64,000 nucleotides of DNA from assembly GCA_937871505.1 (NCBI GenBank), contig CALMPF010000035.1:40102-104101 (forward strand), read 5' to 3'. Below the pieces are notes generated by a model. That model was not told the origin of the DNA. It made no database searches and saw only the letters and a program-made list of their open reading frames with translations. How positions within the stretch are numbered: the stretch's first letter is position 1; the number at the start of each line of letters is the position of its first letter. This DNA is from an uncultured Planctomycetia bacterium (lineage in GTDB: Bacteria > Planctomycetota > Phycisphaerae > Phycisphaerales > SM1A02). The position numbers were made by a program, and so were the translations under genes. Positions 27,974 through 35,266 of this stretch are shown one piece after another.

Positions 27974-29473
27974 TCAGGCGCTCGGCGCCACCACGAGCTC
28001 CGACCAGTCGGTGGCCCGCTCGAACATCCGCGCCGCGCGGAGCAGGACCGACTCGTCGAAGGGCCGCGCCTGAAGGTGCAGTCCTATGGGGAGCCTCCGC
28101 CCTCCCTCATCCGCGAGCCCGCAGGGAATCGAGATCGCGCATGCTCCGGCGATGTTGGTGTTCACCGTGTAGACGTCGCAGAGGTACATCGAGAGCGGAT
28201 CCGCCTTGCCTCCGAGCGGGAACGCGGGCGTCGGCGCCGTCGGCCCGAGGAGGACGTGGCAGCGCTCGAACGCCCGGGCGTACTCCTGCGCGATCAGCCG
28301 GCGGACCTGGAGCGCGCGGCGGTAGTACGCCTCGTAATAGCCCGCGCTGAGCATGTAGGTGCCGAGCATGATGCGGCGCTGCACCTCGGGACCGAAGCCC
28401 TCGGCCCGGCTCCGGGCGTAGAGATCCTCGAGAACTTCCCCGGGTTCCGGAACCGCGCGGTGACCGTAGCGGATCCCGTCGAAGCGCGCGAGGTTGCTGC
28501 TCGCCTCAGCCGGCGCGATCACGTAGTAGGTCGAGATCCCGTAGTCGGTCAGGGGCAGGTCGATCTCGACGATTTCGGCTCCGAGGCCGCGATAGACCTC
28601 GACGGCCTGCTCGATCGCCTGCGCGACCCGGGGATCGTTCGCGTCGCTGCGGTACTGCACGGGAACGCCGACGACCAGCGACTCGACGCGATCGTCGAGC
28701 GCCTGGAGGTAGTCAGGCACGCCGAGATCCGCCGAGGTCGAGTCGCGCTCGTCGCGCCCCGCGATCACCTGGAGCAGCATCGCCGCGCCGCCGACCGAGT
28801 GCGCGAAGGGACCGACCTGGTCGAGGCTGCTGCCGAAGGCGACGAGACCGTACCGGCTGACGCGGCCATAGCTCGGCTTGATCCCGACGACGCCGCAGAG
28901 TGCCGCCGGCTGCCGGACCGATCCGCCCGTCTCCGATCCCAGCGCCAGCGCCGCGTAGCCGGCCGCGATCGCGACGGCGCTGCCGCCCGAGCTCCCGCCC
29001 GGAACCCGCGAGAGGTCCCAGGGATTCCGCGTCGCCCCGAAGGCGCAGCTCTCGGTCGAGGAACCCATGGCGAACTCGTCGCAGTTGGCCTTGCCGAGGA
29101 CGATCGCTCCGGCTTCCTCCAGCCGTTCGATCACCGTGGCGCTGTAGGGAGATGCATACCCATCGAGCATGCGCGAGCCGCACGTCGTCGTGCCGTAGTC
29201 GGTGACGATGTTGTCCTTCACGACCACCGGCACCCCGGCGAGGAGCCCCGCGGCCGAGGGATCGTCGCGGCGGCCGGCGAGCGCGGCGTCGATGGCGTCG
29301 GCGCGCCGGCGGGCGCGCTCCGGATAGACCTCGCGAAGCGCACGGAGCTCGCCGTCTCTGCGGCCGATCACGTCGATGCAGTGGTCGACGACCTCCAGCA
29401 CGCCGACGCGGCGCTCCGCGATCGCCGCGCGGAGCGCCGTGACGTCGCGCAGCAGGGGTGCGATCGCGCTCAA
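27974..29473 (-). CDS. gatA: Glutamyl-tRNA(Gln) amidotransferase subunit A
   Basis: Amidase subunit of the GatCAB complex, which produces ammonia from glutamine to convert Glu-tRNA(Gln) (or Asp-tRNA(Asn)) to the amidated form. The Lys/cis-Ser/Ser catalytic set is visible: VVVKDNI, PGGSSGGSAVA and GSETGGSVRQPA. Length 499 is normal for GatA. It starts with TTG overlapping the gatC stop (TTGA at 29470-29473). gatB is not adjacent, which is common. Confidence 0.95.
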   Translation of the reverse strand: MSAIAPLLRDVTALRAAIAERRVGVLEVVDHCIDVIGRRDGELRALREVYPERARRRADAIDAALAGRRDDPSAAGLLAGVPVVVKDNIVTDYGTTTCGSRMLDGYASPYSATVIERLEEAGAIVLGKANCDEFAMGSSTESCAFGATRNPWDLSRVPGGSSGGSAVAIAAGYAALALGSETGGSVRQPAALCGVVGIKPSYGRVSRYGLVAFGSSLDQVGPFAHSVGGAAMLLQVIAGRDERDSTSADLGVPDYLQALDDRVESLVVGVPVQYRSDANDPRVAQAIEQAVEVYRGLGAEIVEIDLPLTDYGISTYYVIAPAEASSNLARFDGIRYGHRAVPEPGEVLEDLYARSRAEGFGPEVQRRIMLGTYMLSAGYYEAYYRRALQVRRLIAQEYARAFERCHVLLGPTAPTPAFPLGGKADPLSMYLCDVYTVNTNIAGACAISIPCGLADEGGRRLPIGLHLQARPFDESVLLRAARMFERATDWSELVVAPSA

Positions 29474-29778
29474 GCGCCACCGCCGTCGTCGAGCACCTTC
29501 GGCACGGCGAGGTAGGACCCCTCGACCGCGGGCGCGTTGCGGAGGAGGGCCTCGAGCGGCATCGCCGGGGCGGGCTCGTCGTTCCCGAGGCGGTTGACGA
29601 ACTCGATGCAGTGGGCCATCGGCTCGACGCCGGCGACATCGAGCTCGCCGAGCTTGGCGATGTGGGCAAGAACGTCGGAGAGCTGCGTTCGATAGCGCTC
29701 GACCTGCTCCTCGCTGAGGCGCAGCCGGGCGAGCTTGGCGACATGCTCGACCTCGCGCGTGGTCAATGGCTCAGGCAT
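29470..29778 (-). CDS. gatC: Glutamyl-tRNA(Gln) amidotransferase subunit C
   Basis: Small subunit that wraps around GatA-GatB and stabilises the complex. The sequence REVEHVAKLARLRLSEEQVE, then LSDVLAHIAKLGELDVAGVEP and ending SYLAVPKVLDD, is the full GatC pattern in 102 residues. The ATG at 29778 is chosen; the frame is open much further upstream, but that stretch is antisense and overlaps the flavin oxidoreductase gene. Four-base overlap with gatA. Confidence 0.95.
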   Translation of the reverse strand: MPEPLTTREVEHVAKLARLRLSEEQVERYRTQLSDVLAHIAKLGELDVAGVEPMAHCIEFVNRLGNDEPAPAMPLEALLRNAPAVEGSYLAVPKVLDDGGGA

Positions 29779-29978
29779 GGGCGAAGGGTACCGCGGAGCG
29801 CTGCGCGGCGCCCGCCCGGCCCGCGTCGGGCGCCCCGCCTTCCGCCCTCGGGCGGCGAGCAGTCCGGCAGCGCCGAGCTGCGCTGCGAACGAGCCGTCCG
29901 CTCGCGCGCGTTCCCGCTCATCGCGCTGCGCGCTCGACCCCGGCGGCAGCTCGCGCATCCGGAGCGGCGCCGCAGCGC

Positions 29979-31070
29979 TCAGCGCCGGCGCGTTTCCGGG
30001 AGCGCCCACGCGTACTCCGTCGCGATCGGGGCCGGAACGCCCGGACGGAGCTCGCTCCACGCTCGGAGCGGCCAGTACGGCTCGCGGAGAAGCTGGCGGC
30101 CGAGGAGGAGCAAGTCCGCACGCCCAGCGGCGATGATCTCCTCCGCCTGCGCGGGCTCGGTGATCAGGCCGACCGCGCCCGTGGGAATCTCGGCATCGCG
30201 CCGGATGCGCTCCGCCAGCGGCACTTGGTAGCCGGGTCCGACCGGGATGTTCGCCTGGCGCGCGGCGCCGCCGCTGGAGCAGTCGATCAGGTCGACGCCT
30301 TCGGCCCGAAGCCGCCGCGCGAGCTCGACCGACTCTTCGAGCGACCAGCCTCCATCGACCCAGTCGGTCGCGGAGATCCGCACGAAGAGCGGCATCGAGG
30401 CGGGGATCGCGTGTCGCACGGCGCGGACGGTCTCGAGGAGGAACGAAGTCCGGTGGTCGAACGGGCCGCCATACGCGTCCGTTCGGCGGTTCATCAGCGG
30501 CGAAAGGAAGCTGTGGCTGAGATACCCGTGGGCCGAGTGGATCTCGACGATCTCGAAGCCCGCAGCGACGGCGCGCCGCGCCGCGGCGGCGAAGGCGTCC
30601 CGGATGGCGCGGATCTCCGCGACGGTGAGTTCGTGCGGGACCGGGCCGTCTTCCGAGAATCGCTGCGCCGAGGGCCCGACGGGCATCCAGCCTCCCTCGT
30701 GCTCCGGAACGTACGCGTTCGGTGCGGGATGCCAGGGCCGTCGGCGCGATGCCTTCACGCCCGCGTGGGCGATCTGGATCGCGGGCACCGCGCCGCGCTG
30801 CTTGATGAACGACGTGGCCCGGAGGAGACCGGGGACATGATCGTCCTTCCAGATGCCGAGGCAGTTGGGCGTGATCCGGCCCTCTGGCGTCACTCCGGTC
30901 GCCTCGACGACGATCAGCGCCGCCCCGCCCACCGCCCGCGACCCCAGGTGCGTGACGTGCCAGTCGGTCGCGAAGCCGTCCTCGCTCGAGTACTGGCACA
31001 TCGGCGAGAGCGCGATGCGATTGCGGAGCGTGACGCCGCGAAACGTGATCGGATCGAAGAGCTTCGACAT
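29979..31070 (-). CDS. Old Yellow Enzyme family NADH:flavin oxidoreductase (YqjM-like)
   Basis: FMN-dependent ene-reductase that reduces activated C=C bonds. TIM-barrel sequence FDPITFRGVTLRNRIALSPMCQYSS, with the Cys25 typical of YqjM-type enzymes, QIAHAGVKAS, the substrate-binding pair in EIHSAHGYLSHSFLSPLMNRRTD, RISATDWVDGGW, and the C-terminal flavin-phosphate region LLLGRQLLREPYWP. Length 363 is usual. The ATG at 31070 gives the conserved N-terminus MSKLFDPITF. Transcribed toward gatC with a 200-nt gap; divergent from the FmdB-like gene. Confidence 0.94.
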   Translation of the reverse strand: MSKLFDPITFRGVTLRNRIALSPMCQYSSEDGFATDWHVTHLGSRAVGGAALIVVEATGVTPEGRITPNCLGIWKDDHVPGLLRATSFIKQRGAVPAIQIAHAGVKASRRRPWHPAPNAYVPEHEGGWMPVGPSAQRFSEDGPVPHELTVAEIRAIRDAFAAAARRAVAAGFEIVEIHSAHGYLSHSFLSPLMNRRTDAYGGPFDHRTSFLLETVRAVRHAIPASMPLFVRISATDWVDGGWSLEESVELARRLRAEGVDLIDCSSGGAARQANIPVGPGYQVPLAERIRRDAEIPTGAVGLITEPAQAEEIIAAGRADLLLLGRQLLREPYWPLRAWSELRPGVPAPIATEYAWALPETRRR

Positions 31071-31237
31071 GAGGGTCGATCGTAAGGGCAGCCTTCGGCG
31101 TGAACGCGTCGCCGAAGCCGGACGCGCACCAGCGGGGCGAGGAGCGACGGCCCCGCCGGGTTCCTTGGCCGACGCTCCGCGTCGCGGGATCGCCGGTGGC
31201 TCCGGATGCGCCGCCGGCTTCCCCTCTACCGTCTGCC

Positions 31238-31465
31238 ATGCCTGTCTACGAGTACATCTGTGAAGAGGATGGCGAGCGGATCGAGCTGATCCGGCCGATG
31301 CGCGACGCGGATGCGCCCGTCGAAGATCCTTCGGGCCGGGGGCGGAGCTTCGTCCGGGCGCTGACGACACCGATGGTCGCGGCGGCCAGGAGCGGCGGAG
31401 CCGCCGCGCCGACGGGCGGCGGGTGCTGCCCATGCGGCAAGCCCGGGGGCATGTGCGGCGGATGA
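31238..31465 (+). CDS. FmdB-like small zinc-ribbon protein, degenerate
   Basis: 75-residue protein starting MPVYEYICEEDGERIELIRPM, as in FmdB-family putative regulatory proteins. The first Cys pair of the family (Y.C..CG) is reduced to one Cys (YICEEDG), and the second pair is absent from its normal place; Cys residues cluster at the C-terminus instead (GGCCPCGKPGGMCGG). Zinc binding is therefore doubtful. Its stop overlaps the next start (ATGA), so it is coupled to the DUF429-like gene. Confidence 0.72.
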   Translation: MPVYEYICEEDGERIELIRPMRDADAPVEDPSGRGRSFVRALTTPMVAAARSGGAAAPTGGGCCPCGKPGGMCGG

Positions 31466-32274
31466 GCGCGACGGACGCCGATGACGCGATCGTGCTGCAC
31501 GGGATCGACTTCTCCGGCGGCGCCAACCCCGCCGGGAAGATCTGGGTCGCCACCCGCGATGCCGAGCGGACGACGCTGCGCCGCGGGTTCGATCATCGCG
31601 CGATCGTCGATCTGATCTTGGCGTCGCTCAGCGACGGCCGTCGCCACCTCTGGCGGATCGACGCACCGTTCGGGCTGGCGATCGAGACGCTTGCGGCGCA
31701 CGGCCTGCCGAACGGTTCGGGTGCGGAGGGTCGCTTCGGAGCGCCGTGGCCCGCGATGGCTCGGTGGATGGCGGAGCAGGGCAGCGCCCGCGGCTGGCGC
31801 GGCGCCTGCCGGAGCGTCTCGCGCCGCGAGCCTCGGCGCGTCGCAGACGACGCCGCGCGGACGCCGATGGCCCCGACCAACCTCCGGATCTTCAAGCAGA
31901 CATGGGCCGCGATCACCCAGGTCCTCGCGCCGCTCGTCGAGCGCGGTGTGGTGGTGGCCCCGTTCGTTCCGGTCGGCGGAGGCGGAGTCCATTCCGCAGC
32001 GGTCGTCGTCGCCGAGGGATGCCCCGCCAGCGCCATGCACCTGCGCGGATGGCCGGTGCGCGGCTACAAGGGCGCCGGAGACCCTCCAGCGGAGCGGCGG
32101 CGGGAGATCGTCGCCGCGCTGCGCGCCTCCGGGGTTCCGATCCCTGCGGACGCCGCGCGGCGCGCGATCGACGACGTCGAGGGCGACGGCGTGGACGCCC
32201 TCGTGCTCGTCCTCGACCCGGCGCCGACCGTCGTGCCTTGGCAGGCGCCGATCGAGGGGTGGGTCTACATGTGA
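31462..32274 (+). CDS. DUF429-like protein (predicted RNase H-fold nuclease)
   Basis: Predicted member of the DUF429 family. It begins VLHGIDFSGGANPAGKIWVA, where the Asp-Phe-Ser-Gly motif resembles the first metal-binding strand of RNase H-fold nucleases. RIDAPFGLAIE and the C-terminal DDVEGDGVDALVLVL carry further acidic residues. The family has no settled function. The ATG at 31462 overlaps the FmdB-like stop. It is convergent with queE across a G-rich repeat. Confidence 0.65.
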   Translation: MSATDADDAIVLHGIDFSGGANPAGKIWVATRDAERTTLRRGFDHRAIVDLILASLSDGRRHLWRIDAPFGLAIETLAAHGLPNGSGAEGRFGAPWPAMARWMAEQGSARGWRGACRSVSRREPRRVADDAARTPMAPTNLRIFKQTWAAITQVLAPLVERGVVVAPFVPVGGGGVHSAAVVVAEGCPASAMHLRGWPVRGYKGAGDPPAERRREIVAALRASGVPIPADAARRAIDDVEGDGVDALVLVLDPAPTVVPWQAPIEGWVYM

Positions 32275-32349
32275 TGGCGGGTTTCCCGCCGAACCGCGCC
32301 TGCGAGCGCGGGCAGGGGGCGGGGGAGCCGGGGGCCGGGGGCGGGAGCC

Positions 32350-32382
32350 TGGGGTCTGGGGTCTGGGGTCTGGGGTCTGGGG
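32350..32382 (+). repeat. 7-bp tandem repeat, G-quadruplex-forming
   Basis: Four and two-thirds copies of TGGGGTC between the convergent DUF429-like and queE genes, within a wider G-rich tract (32300-32400). It gives at least four G4 runs spaced by 3 nt on the + strand, a strong G-quadruplex pattern that could act as a roadblock terminator. Confidence 0.75.
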
Positions 32383-32451
32383 CCGGGGGCCCGGGGGCGC
32401 AGGCGGGAGCGCGGTCTCGAGAGAGCCCCGTCGTCGCGGGCCGTGCCGGTC

Positions 32452-33576
32452 TCACACTCCGCGGGTGCCGGGATCCCAGATCCACTTGTGAAGCTGGACC
32501 TGGAGACGGACCGGGAGCCGGTCCGCGAGGATCCACTCGGCGAGCGTGCGCAGCGGCAGGCCCGGGCAGCCGGCGATCTCGAGGCCCGCATCCTGCCGGA
32601 CGACCGGCGAGAAGAGCACGGCGGCGCAGCGTTCCGCAAGGGCGTATCGACGGGCCACGTCGCGCGCGAAGTCGTAATCGGCGCGGTCGGCGATGACGAA
32701 CTTGACCTCGTCCCAGGGGCGGAGACGCTCGAGGTTGCTCCAGAGCATCCGATGAAGCTCGCCGCTTCCGGGCGTCTTCACGTCGAGGATGGCGATGGCG
32801 CGGCGGTCGAGCGGGGCGATATCGCACGCGCCGCTGGTCTCGATCAGGACGGTGCGTCCAAGGTCGCAGAGCCGCGTGATCAGCCGATGCACGCGCGGCT
32901 GAAGCAGAGGCTCGCCGCCGGTGATCTCCACGAGGGGACACTCGATCGCGGCGACCTCCGCGACGAGGTCGCCGATTGCGCGGGTGGAGCCCTCGCGGAA
33001 TGCGTACTCGGTGTCGCAGTACGTGCAGCGGAGATGGCACCCGGCGAGCCGGATGAAGATGCACGGCTCGCCGGCGCGGGTCGACTCGCCCTGGATCGAG
33101 TGGAAGACCTCGTTGATGCGCAGCGTCCCGAGGTCGCGTTCGCCGTCGGACTCGGCTGCGGCGGCCTCGGTGACCCTCGCAGCGTCGGGGTCGTGCCCGG
33201 AAGCCTCGCCCTCGATCGCCGCCTCCGCGTGCGGGCCGGAGGGCCATGAGCGAAGCGTGGGGAGCTCAATGCGAGCGCACGCGGCCGCGGAACCCGTGCG
33301 GTCCGAGGAGTCTGGTCCGATGCCTGCGGGAACGGGACCGGCGGAGGCGCGGCCAGCGCTCGTGCGTCGCGACGGGGCAGGCGGCTGGGAGCTGCGAACC
33401 GCGGCGGCGAGCGCACTCGGGAGCACCGCGCCGGCGCGTCGGTCGGGCCCCTCCCCACCCCCGCACCGCCCGGGCGGGGGCGCGTCCTGCGCGGCCATCG
33501 CGTGAGGAGCCCCGTTGGCGTGAGGGTGGGCTTCAGGGTTGGCTTCAGGGTGGGCTTCCGGATCGGCGTCCGGCAT
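32452..33576 (-). CDS. queE: 7-carboxy-7-deazaguanine synthase with long N-terminal extension
   Basis: Radical SAM enzyme of queuosine/7-deazaguanine synthesis that converts 6-carboxytetrahydropterin to CDG. The core begins LRINEVFHSIQGESTRAGEP, has the radical SAM cluster motif CHLRCTYC, then EITGGEPLLQP, LIETSGA and LDVKTPGSGE. It ends with HKWIWDP, a family terminus. The roughly 150 residues before the core are Ala/Pro/His-rich and not part of the family. The frame is open to 33762, but that overlaps tRNA-Leu on the other strand; the ATGs at 33576 and 33498 and the GTG at 33426 are candidate starts. No other queuosine gene is seen. Confidence 0.88.
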   Translation of the reverse strand: MPDADPEAHPEANPEAHPHANGAPHAMAAQDAPPPGRCGGGEGPDRRAGAVLPSALAAAVRSSQPPAPSRRTSAGRASAGPVPAGIGPDSSDRTGSAAACARIELPTLRSWPSGPHAEAAIEGEASGHDPDAARVTEAAAAESDGERDLGTLRINEVFHSIQGESTRAGEPCIFIRLAGCHLRCTYCDTEYAFREGSTRAIGDLVAEVAAIECPLVEITGGEPLLQPRVHRLITRLCDLGRTVLIETSGACDIAPLDRRAIAILDVKTPGSGELHRMLWSNLERLRPWDEVKFVIADRADYDFARDVARRYALAERCAAVLFSPVVRQDAGLEIAGCPGLPLRTLAEWILADRLPVRLQVQLHKWIWDPGTRGV

Positions 33577-33669
33577 GGCTCTGCGCGCTGCGGGTGCGGT
33601 GGTCAGGTCTCGTTGCACTGGATCAATCCGAAGTGAGCCGCTATCGTACGCGGCTTCGCAGGTCTCGCT

Positions 33670-33755
33670 GCGCAGGTGGCGAAACTGGCAGACGCGCCAG
33701 CTTGAGGTGCTGGTGGGAGTTAAATCCCTTGGAGGTTCGAGTCCTCTCCTGCGCA
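33670..33755 (+). tRNA. tRNA-Leu (anticodon GAG)
   Basis: 86-nt class II tRNA. The acceptor stem GCGCAGG pairs with CCTGCGC, followed by discriminator A. The anticodon stem CCAGC/GCTGG encloses the loop TTGAGGT, anticodon GAG. A long variable arm (GGGAGTTAAATCCC) and the T arm GGAGGTTCGAGTCCTCT... are present. The CCA end is not encoded. It reads leucine codons CUC/CUU. Confidence 0.96.
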
Positions 33756-33764
33756 CTGGCAAGA

Positions 33765-33796
33765 AGAACGCCCCCGGCTCGAGCCGGGGGCGTTCT
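33765..33796. terminator. Bidirectional intrinsic terminator
   Basis: A perfect 32-bp palindrome (16-bp arms, starting AGAACGCCCCCGGCTC) only 9 nt after tRNA-Leu. Read on + it is followed by CATTCTGG; read on - it continues as TCTTGCC after a TTCT end, so both sides are U-rich enough to terminate. It lies between convergent tRNA-Leu (+) and the dockerin-type gene (-). Confidence 0.85.
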
Positions 33797-33887
33797 CATT
33801 CTGGACGCGTCGCCATCGGTGGGTCATCCCCGCCGAGAGGGCGCTCTCGGCAGGTCCACGAACGATGGACGGCCGGCGCCGCTCCGG

Positions 33888-34673
33888 TCAGCGCGGGCAG
33901 GGTCCCCACGAACCGAGCAGGATGCCGAGGTCGGCGCCATCGACCACGCCGTCGCCGTTGAGATCCTCCGGCGCACCCTCGTCCACCGGGCCCCATGCGC
34001 CGAGAAGCTGGCCGAGATCGGCGCCGTCGACGACGTCGTCACCGTTGATGTCGCCCTGGCAGGGATCGGTCGGACCACCCTTCTTGACGCCGCTGAAGAA
34101 GACGTCATCGATGCGATTGGTGCCCGCGGCCGCGGTCGTCTGGAGCGAGACGACACGGACCCACACGGTCTCGAGGCCGGCGGCCTCGACCGGGAGGGCG
34201 ACGGGCTCGAAGACCGACTCCGGGACGAGCGCCAGGCTCGTCCACGTGAGCTGCGCAACGGTGTACTCGAGGAGGGTCTCGAAGTCCTCGCCATCGCCGC
34301 TCCACTGGACGACGAAGTTGGCGGGGCCCGTCCCGCTGCGGGTCTGGCTCCAGCCGAAGACGATGTCCTCGAAGCCGACGGTCGAGGTGGTGAACTGGTA
34401 GTAGTCGCCCTCCGACCAGTTGTTGGAGGAGAACGACTCGAGCGATCCATTGCCGACGGGGTTCGAGTAGACAGTCGCCGCGCCGGCGTGGAAGCCGCTG
34501 GCGAAGCCCTCGACGTCGCCTTCTTCGTTTGCGTGGGGCCCGGCGTTGACGGGCACGCTCACCTCGAACGTCCACTTGGTGAGCAGGTGAAGCGAGTCGT
34601 CGGCCATCGCCCCGGTGGCGAGCGTTCCGACGGCGGCGAGGGCGGCGAGGGCGGTGAACTTCCTGGACAGCAT
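33888..34673 (-). CDS. Secreted protein with dockerin-like C-terminus
   Basis: Exported 261-residue protein. Sec signal peptide MLSRKFTALAALAAVGTLATGAMA is cleaved at about residue 24. The middle (about 25-205) is a beta-rich domain with FTTSTVGFEDIVFGW and LVPESVFEPVALPVEAAG, similar in style to planctomycete surface jelly-roll domains but of no recognised function. The C-terminus carries two 22-residue Ca-binding loops, [17 protein letters not shown] and [17 protein letters not shown], each followed by (A/S)WG, the type I dockerin-like repeat. Strong Shine-Dalgarno (GAAGGAG) before ATG 34673. It ends at a bidirectional terminator. Confidence 0.85.
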   Translation of the reverse strand: MLSRKFTALAALAAVGTLATGAMADDSLHLLTKWTFEVSVPVNAGPHANEEGDVEGFASGFHAGAATVYSNPVGNGSLESFSSNNWSEGDYYQFTTSTVGFEDIVFGWSQTRSGTGPANFVVQWSGDGEDFETLLEYTVAQLTWTSLALVPESVFEPVALPVEAAGLETVWVRVVSLQTTAAAGTNRIDDVFFSGVKKGGPTDPCQGDINGDDVVDGADLGQLLGAWGPVDEGAPEDLNGDGVVDGADLGILLGSWGPCPR

Positions 34674-35156
34674 GCGTGTTCTCCTTCGATCTTGACGGTG
34701 ATGAGGTCGATGCGGCTCGAGAGCGAAGCTCTCCCGCCGCGGTGCGCGGCGTTCCGAACGCGGCGCTCGGCGTGTGCGTCGGCGGACCCCGAGCGCCCGA
34801 GGGTCGGACAGACGGACCGTTGACTCCTTCGGTCCGGCGCCGCGCGGGGCGCCCGCTGCCGATCTGCGGACTCCGGGGCCGAAGCCCCTGCGCAATGGTC
34901 CTCCACGAATGCCCGCCGTTGACCGGTCGGACAGGACGTTCGGGACGGCCATCGTCGAGCCCAGCCGGGCGACCGGGCCGGACGCTCCCTCGGGCAACCC
35001 TCACTGGGTTCCGCCGACGCTCCGATTCGAGTTGGAGGGTACCCGACGCCCATGCCGCAGAACGTGAACATCCGGTTCAATCGGCGCAGCAGGCGCCCGC
35101 AGCGCGTGTCGCGCGAGCCCACTGCCGAAGTTCCCGGCGCTCCGACCGCGTCGAAA
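34674..35156. other. Intergenic region upstream of dockerin-type gene
   Basis: Roughly 480 nt between the start of the dockerin-type gene and the terminator of the metalloprotease gene. It should carry the promoter of the former on the minus strand. I see no supported protein gene; open frames here are antisense-like and have no homology I recognise. Confidence 0.4.
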
Positions 35157-35191
35157 CGCCGACGGGCGGCCTCTCAGGCCGCCCGTCGGCG
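35157..35191 (-). terminator. Intrinsic terminator of metalloprotease gene
   Basis: A perfect 16-bp inverted repeat (CGCCGACGGGCGGCCT and complement) with a 3-nt loop, about 76 nt after the metalloprotease stop. Read on the minus strand it is followed by TTTCGAC, a short U tract. Confidence 0.8.
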
Positions 35192-35266
35192 TCTGTGCGG
35201 AGGGGACGCGAACGCCTTGCTGCGTCCGCGGTCGCGCGCGTGCCGGCGCGGGGAGCCCCGGCCGGA

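Noticed and set aside
29470..31239. Long upstream extension of gatC
   Set aside because: It overlaps the Old Yellow Enzyme gene in another frame; GatC is complete from the ATG at 29778.
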